Shown here one piece after another: positions 31,906-41,118 of a stretch of DNA of 64,000 nucleotides. This stretch comes from Bacillota bacterium (GTDB taxonomy: Bacteria > Bacillota > Clostridia > Acetivibrionales > DTU013). Position 1 is the first letter of the stretch; the number at the start of each line of letters is the position of its first letter. The stretch is taken from contig JAEXNT010000043.1 of assembly GCA_023439545.1 (NCBI GenBank), forward strand, positions 62,001-126,000, written 5' to 3'. The translations under genes and the position numbers were made by a program. The notes beneath the pieces were generated by a model. That model did no database searches, was not told the DNA's origin, and worked only from the letters and a program-made list of their open reading frames with translations.

Positions 31906-33189
31906 CTATACGGGCTTTACGACTGACATCGCAAGATTTGCCCGGTCAAAATGTTCCTCGAATATTTCTTCTACATATTTAAATGTTATTTTATCATAAA
32001 CCTGCAAATAGTCAAACATGTTCACGCCTTTAAAATAAACAGATATGAACGAATGCGCTATCCTTTCGACAGAGTTGAACTGTCTCATATACCTGCCGGT
32101 CGCAGCTCTGAGAAGCCGTTCGTAAGTTTCCCTGTCAAGCCTCTTTGATTTCACATCGTCGACAGCCTGGCAGAATCTTTCTTTCACCTTCTGGGGATCG
32201 GGCGATTCTCCGCCCAGCACTGAAAAAGCATATTCCTTCTCGATTGTAAAATCGGTGTCGAACGATGAATTCAGAAGGCCTTCGCTGTATAACTGATTAT
32301 AAAGCCCGGAACTCCTCCCTATTATCATGTCTAGCAGCAGCTTTACAGCCACCTCGTGCATCAGCAGCTCTATCCCGTCCTTATCTTTGCGGTTGTCCCT
32401 GTAACCCATTTGAAAAATGGGTATCGACACGGAGAGGGCTTGTTCGACATAGTCCTTGTTGATCTTTCCCGGTTCGTCCGGGAATATCCTTTTAATCTCC
32501 GGAATCGCTTCTTTTTTCTGGAGCGCCGCTTCGATCATTCCGAAAACTTCCCGGGGCTCTTCCTCGCCGACTACCAGTATGACCATATTCGACGGATGGT
32601 AGAAGGTATTGTAACATTTGTACAGCATATCCCGGTCTATTTTTGTAATGCTTTCTATCGTCCCGGCAATATCTATCCTGATGGGAAATCGTCCGTAAAA
32701 CGCCCCCAGCAGGTTGAAAAAGGTTCTCCAGCCCGGATCATCCTGGTACATCATGATCTCCTGCCCGATAATACCTTTCTCCTTTTCAACACTTTCCTGC
32801 GTTATATAGGGGTTTTGGACAAAATCCAACAGCAGGCTGAAATTCTCGCTGAATCTGTCTGTACAGGAAAAGAGGTAGACAGTCTGGTTAAAACTCGTAT
32901 ATGCATTCGGATTCGAGCCGAGCGCGGAGAATTTGTCCATTACGCTGCCATCCTTCTGCTCAAACAGCTTATGTTCGAGGAAATGCGCTATCCCGTCCGG
33001 TACGGTAGTGGACCCCGCGTCACCCGGTATCACGAACTCGTTATTGATGGAACCGTAATGGGTGGCAAACGCGGCATATCTCTTTGAATAGCCTTTCCTC
33101 GGAATCACAAAAGCCTTCAGGCCGCTCCTATGTTCATAACGGTACAAAACTTCCCCGGCTTTATCATACTCTATTTTATCAAAATTCAT
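31906..33189 (-). CDS. ymfH: M16 family zinc peptidase (YmfH-like, zinc motif intact)
   Basis: The 427-residue product carries the inverted zinc motif HFLEH near residue 67 and a second acidic ligand (the ENFSLLLDFVQNP to E segment) of the pitrilysin/insulinase family. The start overlaps the stop of the preceding M16 gene by 4 bp (ATGA), so the two are translated together. In other bacteria such pairs combine one active and one inactive subunit. The substrate is unknown. Confidence 0.88.
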   Translation of the reverse strand: MNFDKIEYDKAGEVLYRYEHRSGLKAFVIPRKGYSKRYAAFATHYGSINNEFVIPGDAGSTTVPDGIAHFLEHKLFEQKDGSVMDKFSALGSNPNAYTSFNQTVYLFSCTDRFSENFSLLLDFVQNPYITQESVEKEKGIIGQEIMMYQDDPGWRTFFNLLGAFYGRFPIRIDIAGTIESITKIDRDMLYKCYNTFYHPSNMVILVVGEEEPREVFGMIEAALQKKEAIPEIKRIFPDEPGKINKDYVEQALSVSIPIFQMGYRDNRKDKDGIELLMHEVAVKLLLDMIIGRSSGLYNQLYSEGLLNSSFDTDFTIEKEYAFSVLGGESPDPQKVKERFCQAVDDVKSKRLDRETYERLLRAATGRYMRQFNSVERIAHSFISVYFKGVNMFDYLQVYDKITFKYVEEIFEEHFDRANLAMSVVKPV

Positions 33190-34511
33190 TGTCCAACTTC
33201 CTCCTGTCCGCCTTCCGTGCCTACTCCCTGCGACGTCAGGAAATAAACCGTATCAAGCTTGATATTCTTAGCTAAGCTGCTGATCTGGTCCTTCGTTACC
33301 TTTTTTATATTCTCACCGATGTCGCTGAGATTTTCATAGGTACCCGCTACCGCCTGGCTCAGGTAAAAATCGACCAGGCTCAGCTGGCTATCCCCAAGCG
33401 ATTTGAGACCTGTCTCCATGCTTTTGACCGTTGCCTCCAGTTCGTGGTCCGAGATTTCTCTGCTTTTTATGGCTTCCAGTTGCCTTAAAATGATCTCCAG
33501 CGCTTTGTCCTTGTTTTGAGTTTCGATGCCGCTGCTTATGACCATGAGCCCCTTGAATTTCTCAAGCCTTGAATACGAGTAATATGCAAGGCTGGCCTTT
33601 TCCCTTACGTTCTGGAAAAGCTTCGAATGGATGCCTCCGCCCAGCACTCCGTTATATACCATGAGAGCGGTGTAGTCGGGGCTGTCCGGGGGAGTGTTTG
33701 TCCTGAAGCCGATACAGAGCTTGCCCTGCGATACATTCATTGGCTCCGTCACATACCTTGTCTCTTCCGGCTGCTTTTTGGCAAAACCGTTGACCAACTG
33801 CAGTATGCTGCCGCGTTTGAAGCCCGAAAGACGTTCCAGCAAATCCTTCGTATCCTCTTCCGAAATGTCCCCTGCCAGGTAAACCTGCATGGGATATGTC
33901 TCCAAGGCCTTTTTGTAGTGGTTCGTGAGCGCCTCGGCGCTAATGCCCGGGAGATCCTCAACAAAACCGTAGTCGTATATTCCGTAAGGCTCATCTTTGC
34001 AGGTCTCTTCCAGGCATCTGTCGACACTGTAAGACATTTTATCGTTGACCCTGCTCTCGATAAGTATTCTGAGTTTATCTTTCTCCTGTTCGAGGTAATC
34101 TTCCCTGAAACGGCCGTTTTCAAGCGCCGGCCTGGTAATGATATCATACAGGAGATCAAGGCTTACCTTGAAGGAATCGGTTCCGTCCGGTATGTAGCGT
34201 TTCGAAAGAAACTCCGCATAAAACTGTATTATGTGCCTCTCGCCTTTTTTTGTAACTCCGCAGTCAAAAGTAGCCCCATACAGGTTTTCCAGCTGCTTCG
34301 AAATATCTCCGAGCGTTGGATAATCCATGCTTCCGCGGCGCATCACGGCGGGCAGCAGCGAGTTCAACGTTACGCTTTCCCTTGTAAGATTGTCCTGGAA
34401 GAAGAAGTGTATACTGCTTGTTTTAAACTTTACAGAGTTGATCCTGTAAACCTCTATCCCGTTAAAAGAGCTTATTCTGACAGCCTTTTCGGCAACGATC
34501 GTATTTGTCAT
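33186..34511 (-). CDS. ymfF: M16 family peptidase-like protein (YmfF-like, zinc motif absent)
   Basis: The 441-residue product has the M16 fold pattern (LNSLLPAVMRRGS, LYGATFDCGVTKKGERH, LGGGIHSKLFQNVREKASLAYYSYS) but no HxxEH zinc site, so it is probably the non-catalytic partner of the downstream M16 protein. Its C-terminal R/Y segment VREKASLAYYSYSRLEKFKG is the substrate-binding region of the family. A promoter lies 40-60 nt upstream. Confidence 0.85.
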   Translation of the reverse strand: MTNTIVAEKAVRISSFNGIEVYRINSVKFKTSSIHFFFQDNLTRESVTLNSLLPAVMRRGSMDYPTLGDISKQLENLYGATFDCGVTKKGERHIIQFYAEFLSKRYIPDGTDSFKVSLDLLYDIITRPALENGRFREDYLEQEKDKLRILIESRVNDKMSYSVDRCLEETCKDEPYGIYDYGFVEDLPGISAEALTNHYKKALETYPMQVYLAGDISEEDTKDLLERLSGFKRGSILQLVNGFAKKQPEETRYVTEPMNVSQGKLCIGFRTNTPPDSPDYTALMVYNGVLGGGIHSKLFQNVREKASLAYYSYSRLEKFKGLMVISSGIETQNKDKALEIILRQLEAIKSREISDHELEATVKSMETGLKSLGDSQLSLVDFYLSQAVAGTYENLSDIGENIKKVTKDQISSLAKNIKLDTVYFLTSQGVGTEGGQEEVGQ

Positions 34512-34546
34512 CCGAACCTTCCTTTCAGCTTCCTCTAGATATTTAT

Positions 34547-34576
34547 AGTATAATAAATACGCCTGATACTATTCAA
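34547..34576 (-). promoter_or_regulatory. Promoter of the M16-lgt-spo0E-rodA group
   Basis: Minus strand -35 TTGAAT (34571-34576), 18-bp spacer, -10 TATACT (34547-34552), about 36 nt upstream of the first M16 gene. Confidence 0.5.
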
Positions 34577-34751
34577 TATCTGGTAAAAATATTACACGCA
34601 TCCATAGCTTGCGGTGAAAGCCGCCTCCTATCCCGCCGCGTCACTATTAGCAGGAAAGCGACTTTTTTTTGCTGTTTAATTAATAATAGACCGACGTAAG
34701 GAAATAATAAAAAGGAACATTTTAAGAGAGATTGGACTAATGGAGGTAATC

Positions 34752-34925
34752 ATGAGATATACGACTGCCAGGAAATATCCAATAACGCAAAAGAAGAAGG
34801 CAATCAAGCCCGAAGAACCGAACCGCATCGTAGACCTCAGCATAGGCGCGGCGGCGGGGCTTCTGGGGATCGTATTCCTTGGAGGCATTTTCGGCGGTTA
34901 TATGATAAGAGGCATGCATAAATAA
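34752..34925 (+). CDS. Small hypothetical membrane protein
   Basis: A 57-residue protein: a basic, polar N-terminal part (1-27) and one Gly/Ala-rich transmembrane helix (about 32-53). ATG 34752 was chosen, 5 nt after GGAGG. No family recognised. It is followed 78 nt later by a diguanylate cyclase gene on the same strand. The 240 bp upstream hold a T-run near 34662 but no clear riboswitch. Confidence 0.6.
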   Translation: MRYTTARKYPITQKKKAIKPEEPNRIVDLSIGAAAGLLGIVFLGGIFGGYMIRGMHK

Positions 34926-35003
34926 CGGGGTAAAAAAAACGGCATTTATATCCGATAATAAAAGTGGCTGCAGTGATAATTTGCTATTTAAAGGAGGATA
35001 CAG

Positions 35004-36194
35004 ATGCCGTTGCAGTTACCGTTGGCAGAAACAGTGCTTTGCACTGTCATCGCCGTATGCTTTTCTTTTTGTATAGCTGTCATTACTTATTGGTACAAAA
35101 ACGCCGACAAAACACCCAGGCTTCTTGGATTTTCCTTTTTCACGGTGTTTGTGCTTTCTGCTTCGGCGCTGCTATGCGGCAGCCACGAGCTGTCCCAAGC
35201 CTTATTGCTTGCAGAAGAGCCGGTCCTGCTGCTCTACTGCTCCGTAATATTATTTTTCAAAGCAGCAAAAAAATACCCCTTGCTCTTAAGAGCCTCTATA
35301 ATTGCCGCAACCGCCGCATTGATGACGGCATTGGCTTTTTCAGCCCCTGCCCGCGCATTCTTGTCCTATCGGCAGGTTTATCTGACCGCAATCGTAATAT
35401 TCACGCTTGTTATTTTATATGTGCTTCGTAATAAAACCGGAGAAGCAGGCTGGTTCTTCTGGTCCACCCTTTTACTGACGGTATCGGTATTTGCCCGCAG
35501 TTATCTGCAATACGGTCCGGCGGTCTACGTTTCACCCCTATTGGAGCTGGCGGCCTACTGCGGTTTCCTGTATTATTTTTATCAAGCATACCTCAGGTTC
35601 CAGATCAAAAGCGCCATGGAGAATGAAAAAAAGCTGGCGGAGTACGAAAGGACCATTGAATTTGAAATCAAAAAGCGGATGCTGGAGTTGGAAAAGGTAA
35701 ACCAGAAACTAGTGAGCATCTCGAAAATAGACGCGATGTCCAAGGTGTTGAACAAGGCCGCTATCCTTGAAGCAATAGACGATTTGATCGCCAAAAAGCC
35801 TAAAGGCAGTTTTTCCATTCTCATGTTCGATATAGATAATTTCAAGAACATCAACGATTCGTTGGGCCATATGGCGGGAGACAAGTGCATCAGGCTGTTG
35901 TCGGCTTCAGTCAGGAACAACCTGCGGGATTTCGATATCATAGGGCGTTTCGGCGGGGATGAGTTTCTGGTAATCCTCCCCGACATCGGAGCGGGACAGG
36001 CCATTACCATAGCTGAACGCTTCAGAAAGCATATCGAAGCCTCGGACTCTCCTCATTACACGATTTCCATCGGTATCGCGTCATATCCGTCCGACGGCTC
36101 GAATGTCAAGGCTCTTATTGAAACGGCAGACGCCGGTCTCTACAAATCCAAGCAAAAAGGAAGGAATGCAGTATCCCACCGCGATTTCTACTGA
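35004..36194 (+). CDS. Membrane diguanylate cyclase (GGDEF)
   Basis: The 396-residue product has about seven transmembrane helices (residues 8-195, a 7TM-like sensor), a coiled coil (about 205-235) and a GGDEF domain with an intact GGDEF loop and an RxxD inhibitory site (RDFD). It should make cyclic di-GMP under product inhibition. ATG follows AAAGGAGG. It overlaps the convergent MFS gene by 7 bp. Confidence 0.92.
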   Translation: MPLQLPLAETVLCTVIAVCFSFCIAVITYWYKNADKTPRLLGFSFFTVFVLSASALLCGSHELSQALLLAEEPVLLLYCSVILFFKAAKKYPLLLRASIIAATAALMTALAFSAPARAFLSYRQVYLTAIVIFTLVILYVLRNKTGEAGWFFWSTLLLTVSVFARSYLQYGPAVYVSPLLELAAYCGFLYYFYQAYLRFQIKSAMENEKKLAEYERTIEFEIKKRMLELEKVNQKLVSISKIDAMSKVLNKAAILEAIDDLIAKKPKGSFSILMFDIDNFKNINDSLGHMAGDKCIRLLSASVRNNLRDFDIIGRFGGDEFLVILPDIGAGQAITIAERFRKHIEASDSPHYTISIGIASYPSDGSNVKALIETADAGLYKSKQKGRNAVSHRDFY

Positions 36195-37405
36195 TCGTTG
36201 CGCATCCAGACGGAATTAGTCAGGCTTACAAGCACGAATACCAACAGCAGTATACCGCTGGCTATGAAAACGTCGCTGAACCTGAAATACCATGTTATAA
36301 GAGCTGTGCAGCCCATCCCCGCCAGTCTTCCCACGCTGCCTGCAATATCGCCGATACCGGAGACCCTTGCCATGAATCTTCTATCCGTATGTTTCTGGTA
36401 CCTTGCAGCCGAAAGTATGCCGCAGACCGCAATAGCCGTTCCCTCAACAAACTGCAGCAGCAATACCGCAGGATAGCTTCTGACGTATGAATACTGAAGC
36501 CAGATGACGGAAACCAGCGCAAGGCAAAGATAGAAAAGAGCGCCGCCGCTGCTTTTCCGGCGGCGTTTTCTGTCAAAGCAGCCTACCAGCAGCATGGCAA
36601 TGAGGTTAGTGCCGTAATATACCGTTACCATAAGACTCCAGCCTTTTGCCGTTACGGACAATACGTCGAATGCAAAGGGATAAAATGAAAGATTGACAGA
36701 TATGGTGCAAAAGCCTGTGATTACCCCTATAATAAGCAATTCACGAATAAAGTCGGCGCTTCTGCAATAACCGATACCACTGAGCAATTGAGAAGCAAAC
36801 GAATCTTTCCGACCTCCGGCTTCGTATCCGCGAATCCCTTTATAGCCTCCGCAAACCGCCACGGCTGTTGTCGTCATTATACAGGAGACAAGGCAGCACA
36901 GCGCTGCAATTATTATCGCCGGCGCAGGTCCGTACAGGTCCGTAAGCATACCCGCGAGCATCGGGCCGACGAGATATGCTGCACCTGAAACCCCGATAAG
37001 CCGGGAATTTGCCTCAAGCGCCTTGTCTTTACCTGTGAGTCCGAGTATGAATTTCTTTCTTGAAGGTCCGTAGATAACGTCCAAAAGTGAAATAACTACC
37101 AGAAGCAGATATATGAATGAGACCTTATTCGCATATAAAAAAAGCGGTACGGTAAAAAATCTGACTATATCCGTCGCTATCAGTATGCGACTTTCATTCA
37201 TCCTGTCGCCAAGCACTCCCGAGAACGGCGACCCTATAATGCTGGGAAGGGCTGCAATCGCAGCGCCCGCGGCAGCCGTCATGCCGGATCCGGAAAGCTT
37301 ATATATGAGAACCGTAACCGCAATGAATCTGATGGCTTCGCCCAGGTTCAGAACGCCCTGCCCAGCCAGAAAAAGCAAAAATGATCCGTTGGATTTTCCG
37401 CGCAT
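36188..37405 (-). CDS. Major facilitator superfamily transporter
   Basis: The 405-residue product has about twelve transmembrane helices in two halves, with the motif A-like loop GVLGDRMNESRILIATD near residue 60. It resembles MFS exporters of the enterobactin exporter type; the substrate is unknown. The gene is convergent with the diguanylate cyclase. Confidence 0.85.
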   Translation of the reverse strand: MRGKSNGSFLLFLAGQGVLNLGEAIRFIAVTVLIYKLSGSGMTAAAGAAIAALPSIIGSPFSGVLGDRMNESRILIATDIVRFFTVPLFLYANKVSFIYLLLVVISLLDVIYGPSRKKFILGLTGKDKALEANSRLIGVSGAAYLVGPMLAGMLTDLYGPAPAIIIAALCCLVSCIMTTTAVAVCGGYKGIRGYEAGGRKDSFASQLLSGIGYCRSADFIRELLIIGVITGFCTISVNLSFYPFAFDVLSVTAKGWSLMVTVYYGTNLIAMLLVGCFDRKRRRKSSGGALFYLCLALVSVIWLQYSYVRSYPAVLLLQFVEGTAIAVCGILSAARYQKHTDRRFMARVSGIGDIAGSVGRLAGMGCTALITWYFRFSDVFIASGILLLVFVLVSLTNSVWMRNDQ

Positions 37406-37409
37406 TTAG

Positions 37410-37452
37410 AAGCCCCTGGAATAGCATTTATTATGATGTTATTCCCGGGCTT
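37410..37452. terminator. Hairpin between vanW-like and MFS genes
   Basis: AAGCCC(C)TGGAATA and TATTCCCGGGCTT pair over a 16-nt loop with about 12 pairs and one mismatch. There is no T-run on either strand, so its role as terminator is unsure. Confidence 0.35.
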
Positions 37453-37476
37453 TGCATTTATGCATAAGTATCATTT

Positions 37477-38466
37477 CTACTGCGGTCCGCGTTCGAAAAG
37501 ATGCGGCATGGGCTTGTAGCTGCTGATTCCCATGTATCTGGTTTCAGAGCTGTTGCTCGTACTGACCGTTACCCATGATTTGACAACTGCTCCATCCATG
37601 CCTTCGAGCAGAAGTTTTTGTTCATCAGGCCCCAGCCTGGGATTTATTTTATATTGAACGGGAGCCTTTATAACATCCAGCACCTCGTGCTTCCATTCGA
37701 CCTCCGGCGCAGGCTTGCTGCCGTAAAACGCCATATACAGTATGTTGTCTATGCCCTGCGCCCAGATCATTATATCCGACCCGGTGTTATTGGCAAAACG
37801 TATATCCTTGTTCCCGTACGAAACCGTGGCGTCCTGCCCGTACGGGACGTATGGCACGGGCATTGTATGATTATGGCGCTCGACTATTTTGAGGTCTGAC
37901 AGGACAGCAACGTTATATAAAGTCGAGGCAATTTTACAAACTCCGCCTCCTATGGTAGTCGTCAGCGTCGTTCCGATATAGGTCGGGCCTTTTTCGAACC
38001 CTTTTTCATGTGTATACGGGCCTATGGCCGCGTTCTGTGAGAACACCTCTCCCGGTTTGATAACGATACCTGCAAGCAGGCTCGCTGCAAGGTGTACGTT
38101 ATATTCCTCCCCTGGCAGGGGATCCTTGAGAACGGTCCTGTACCCGCCCAGAATAATGTTGGCGCCGTTTCTCAGCCGTGCCTTGATAAATTCACTGTCG
38201 TTCTCCCACGGCATTTCGTTTGTTGGTCCTGAAACCATATCGATGCTTATGCCGTCCAGTATGATCTCTTCCGTGTCCAGCACCGGTTTCCCGGGCAGTA
38301 GCTTCTTTGGCAGCATGGACATAACGCTAGTATCCTTCAGTCCGGCGCCTCCGGTCAGGGACTTGCAGTTGCCGGGCGCTGCAGTCCGGGCTTCAGCCGG
38401 CAGTACAAAACAGGACATTGTCAGGCAGATAATAATTGTATTGATTTTCGTCATCGTTTTTTTCAT
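37477..38466 (-). CDS. VanW family protein, secreted or anchored
   Basis: The product (about 329 residues) has an N-terminal hydrophobic signal segment, then a VanW domain from about residue 100 to 235, with FSQNAAIGPYTHEKGFEKGPTY, the GGGVCKIASTLYN motif and VERHNHTMPVPYVPYGQDATV. VanW proteins occur in vancomycin-resistance and cell wall clusters, and their exact activity is unknown. The start is uncertain: an ATG 24 nt further upstream is also possible, and neither has a strong ribosome site. Confidence 0.82.
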   Translation of the reverse strand: MKKTMTKINTIIICLTMSCFVLPAEARTAAPGNCKSLTGGAGLKDTSVMSMLPKKLLPGKPVLDTEEIILDGISIDMVSGPTNEMPWENDSEFIKARLRNGANIILGGYRTVLKDPLPGEEYNVHLAASLLAGIVIKPGEVFSQNAAIGPYTHEKGFEKGPTYIGTTLTTTIGGGVCKIASTLYNVAVLSDLKIVERHNHTMPVPYVPYGQDATVSYGNKDIRFANNTGSDIMIWAQGIDNILYMAFYGSKPAPEVEWKHEVLDVIKAPVQYKINPRLGPDEQKLLLEGMDGAVVKSWVTVSTSNSSETRYMGISSYKPMPHLFERGPQ

Positions 38467-38616
38467 GAGAGTATTTTGGCCCACAGCCATTTAAAATACA
38501 CTGTTCAATAAATTCCAGTAATAATATTATGTTTGTTCACATATTGTCATTTGAGAAAGGTAATGGATGGGATAATGGCCGTTAAGTTCAGCAAAAAAAA
38601 CGGAGGTCGCACAAAA

Positions 38617-39030
38617 ATGGTATTGTTCCTATCGCTCTTCGGCATGGTCTGCTGGGGAATCGCCCCGGTGTTTGCCAAGGCTGCGCTCAAAAGCGTCGAC
38701 CCTGTCGCGGGTCTGGTGCTCCGCACCATATTTGCCGCCAGCGTAGTATCCGCCTGGGTCATTATAAGCGGCAACTTTCCAAAAGTCGCGAGCATACCTG
38801 CGAGCAGCTGGTGGCTGATAGCAACGGAAGCTCTTCTGGCAACGCTCGTAGGAGATCTTGCTTATTATGCGGCATTGAAAAAAGGAGATGTATCTCTTGT
38901 AACCATCATTATGTCAAGCTCACCTCTTATAACGATACTCTGCTCGGTTTTGTTCATAGGCGAACAAATGACTGTCAAACGGCTTATCGGAGCAGTCTTT
39001 GTAATTGCCGGGATCATTTTCATAGTTTGA
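38617..39030 (+). CDS. Half-size EamA (drug/metabolite) transporter
   Basis: A 137-residue protein with about five transmembrane helices forming one EamA repeat (FGMVCWGIAPVFAKAALKSVDP, ALLATLVGDLAYYAALKKGD and SSPLITILCSVLFIGEQ). Full EamA proteins have two repeats; single-repeat ones form dimers. ATG 38617 was preferred because the family begins right at the first helix; GGAGG is 10 nt upstream. In-frame ATGs at 38575 and 38533 cannot be excluded. Confidence 0.8.
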   Translation: MVLFLSLFGMVCWGIAPVFAKAALKSVDPVAGLVLRTIFAASVVSAWVIISGNFPKVASIPASSWWLIATEALLATLVGDLAYYAALKKGDVSLVTIIMSSSPLITILCSVLFIGEQMTVKRLIGAVFVIAGIIFIV

Positions 39031-39068
39031 AGCTGTTTTGTACCACAAACGGAGATTGCGCGGAGGGA

Positions 39069-40547
39069 TCACTGCAGGGTATCCCCGTTTTCGTCGCCGG
39101 AACCCAGCACCCTTATGAAATCAACCTTGGGATCGCATGTTCCCTGCAGCTCACAGCGCTGTTCCTTAAGAAGTCTGATATAATCTATCATATCGCCGGT
39201 GATTCTCTCGCCGAGGCATATCACAGGTATCCCAGGGGGGTATGCCATCACCATTTCGCCGGCTATTTCCCCAGCCGCATCCTCCAGCCTGACGCTTTTT
39301 TTCTCATTATAAAAGGCGTCTCTTGGCGTTACTATCATCTCGGGATTTTCGGGAGCAGAAACATCCTTCATATCAGCATTTTCATTCCTGACTGATGCGA
39401 TCTGCCTCATCGCTTCAACAAGCGCCGCAATGTCCTCCTGCCTGTCTCCGATCGATACGATAGCAAGTATGTTGAAGAAATCGGACATCTCTACCTGTAT
39501 ATTGAATTTCTCCCTGAGAAGAGCCTCTACCTCGTAGCCCGTATACCCTATCTTTCTCACGTTTATGCCAAGTTTCGTTTCGTCGAAATCGGTGCAGCCC
39601 CCTCTGCCGGCCAACTCCCGTCCAAAGGCATACAGACCGGGTATCCTGTTTATCTCATCTCTCGCCCATCTTGCCAACGCCAGCGTCTCTTCGAGCATTT
39701 CGTGCCCGTTTATCGCCAGCTGCCTGCGTGCTATATCCAGCGAACACATAAGAAGATACGAGGCGCTCGATGTGAAGGTGAGACCCAGCGCATGTTTTAT
39801 CCTATCCTGCGGAACCAGGCTGCCCCTTGAAAGCAGTGCCGAGCTTTGGGTCAGTGAGCCTGCCGTTTTATGCACGCTTGCTGCGCTCATATCTGCCCCG
39901 ACTTCCATTGCTGTAAGAGGGAAATCGTCATGAAACGACATGTGCGCTCCATGCGCCTCATCGGCAAGGACAGCCATGTCGTGCATGTGGGCAAGCCTGA
40001 CGATGGATTTGATATCCGACGTCATTCCGTAATAGGTGGGATTTATGACAAATACCGCTTTTGAATGCGGATTCTTCTTTATTGCCTTCTTTACGTTATC
40101 AACCGACATTCCCATCGCAATGCCCAGCTCCGTATTAATTTCCGGCTGCACGTAAACGGGCATGGCGCCGCTTAGAATGATGCCTCCTATCGTCGATTTA
40201 TGCGCATTTCTCGGCAGGATGATCCTGCTGCCCGGTTCACATGTGGAAAGGATCATTGTCTGTACGCCTGAAGTCGTGCCATTCACAAGGAAGTATGCGT
40301 GGTCGGCTCCGAAGGCATGTGCCATCAGTTTCTGGGCTTCCTTTATTACGCCTGTGGGATTGTTTGCGAAATCTAGGTCCTCCATACCGTTCACATCCAT
40401 GCGGAGGGCCTTTTCTCCTATGTATTCGGCCAGTTCACGTATTCCTCTGCCCTGCTTGTGTCCTGGCACATGGAATGGTATTACGCCGTCATCTATGTAT
40501 TTTTTTACGGCGTCAAAAAGCGGAGTCCTGTTCTGGTTGATCCGCAC
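39069..40547 (-). CDS. Orn/Lys/Arg decarboxylase (fold III PLP-independent of wing domain type)
   Basis: A pyridoxal-phosphate enzyme of the ornithine/lysine/arginine decarboxylase class with aspartate aminotransferase fold. The 492-residue product begins with HVPGHKQGRG, has PRNAHKS near residue 112, ADEAHGAHM near 195 and SVHKTAGSLTQ near 222 with the PLP-binding lysine. It resembles the short SpeA/YaaO-type enzymes of Bacillota. The exact amino acid is not clear. The start is a GTG 7 nt after AAGGTG. Confidence 0.9.
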   Translation of the reverse strand: MRINQNRTPLFDAVKKYIDDGVIPFHVPGHKQGRGIRELAEYIGEKALRMDVNGMEDLDFANNPTGVIKEAQKLMAHAFGADHAYFLVNGTTSGVQTMILSTCEPGSRIILPRNAHKSTIGGIILSGAMPVYVQPEINTELGIAMGMSVDNVKKAIKKNPHSKAVFVINPTYYGMTSDIKSIVRLAHMHDMAVLADEAHGAHMSFHDDFPLTAMEVGADMSAASVHKTAGSLTQSSALLSRGSLVPQDRIKHALGLTFTSSASYLLMCSLDIARRQLAINGHEMLEETLALARWARDEINRIPGLYAFGRELAGRGGCTDFDETKLGINVRKIGYTGYEVEALLREKFNIQVEMSDFFNILAIVSIGDRQEDIAALVEAMRQIASVRNENADMKDVSAPENPEMIVTPRDAFYNEKKSVRLEDAAGEIAGEMVMAYPPGIPVICLGERITGDMIDYIRLLKEQRCELQGTCDPKVDFIRVLGSGDENGDTLQ

Positions 40548-40606
40548 CCGTCATCACCTTACTGTTACGAAGCCCGGCGGTCTTTCAGCCGGGAAATTGA
40601 AGAGTC

Positions 40607-40638
40607 AATGAGGCGGGAGACATTTTTCCCGCCTCATT
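40607..40638. terminator. Hairpin upstream of the decarboxylase
   Basis: AATGAGGCGGG and CCCGCCTCATT form a perfect 11-bp stem with a 10-nt loop, followed by AT-rich sequence but no T-run. A second hairpin (CCCGGC with GCCGGG, about 40573-40592) lies between it and the decarboxylase start. They may form a leader rather than a terminator. Confidence 0.4.
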
Positions 40639-40699
40639 ATTATATTACGGATGACTTGTATGGGTGCATATTATGATATTATACAAAGCGGGCTGCACA

Positions 40700-41112
40700 T
40701 ATCGATTTCTATTACGGAGCCGTGCCGGTAGGTTGATATTGCATAATTAAGCCGATCATTAAGCAGCTACGCTGATCGATTTCTATTGCGGGTTGTGCCG
40801 ATAGGTTGATATCTAGCCGGCTAGCAATTGATATATTTTAGCCGTGCTGGTCTGTTGAAATTCGGGCTGTGCCGATCAATTTTTATTACACAAGTAGTTG
40901 CGCCGGTTGGTTTTATAGCGCGGTTGCGCCGGTAGGTTGATATTGCATGAGTTTCGTGACGTAGAGCATATTAATGAGGCAATGATAAGGGCAAATTCAC
41001 CGTCTGAGCGACAGCTCAGACCGAAGCGGAGCGAGTTTGAATTTGCTTTACAGCCGAATTTATATGCTCTTGAAACGTAAACTCCGCAATAGAAACCTAC
41101 CGGCGCAACCGC
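40700..41112. repeat. Fold-back element C with iterated tips
   Basis: A 193-bp imperfect palindrome (40920-41112). The tip GCGGTTGCGCCGGTAGGTTG (left) is matched by CCTACCGGCGCAACCGC (right); inside are AGAGCATATTAA/TTATATGCTCT, GGGCAAATTCA/TTTGAATTTGC, and the TCTGAGC/GCTCAGA core at 41003-41020. To the left, 40700-40919 holds about five degenerate copies of the tip (TGCCGGTAGGTTGATATTGC and relatives). With the hairpin at 40607 these explain most of the 571 bp without a gene. Confidence 0.75.
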
Positions 41113-41118
41113 ACCTCT

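Noticed and set aside
34560..34751. Riboswitch (cyclic di-GMP type) upstream of the small protein and diguanylate cyclase
   Set aside because: Some short stems and a T-run are visible, but none of the conserved GEMM core sequences could be matched.
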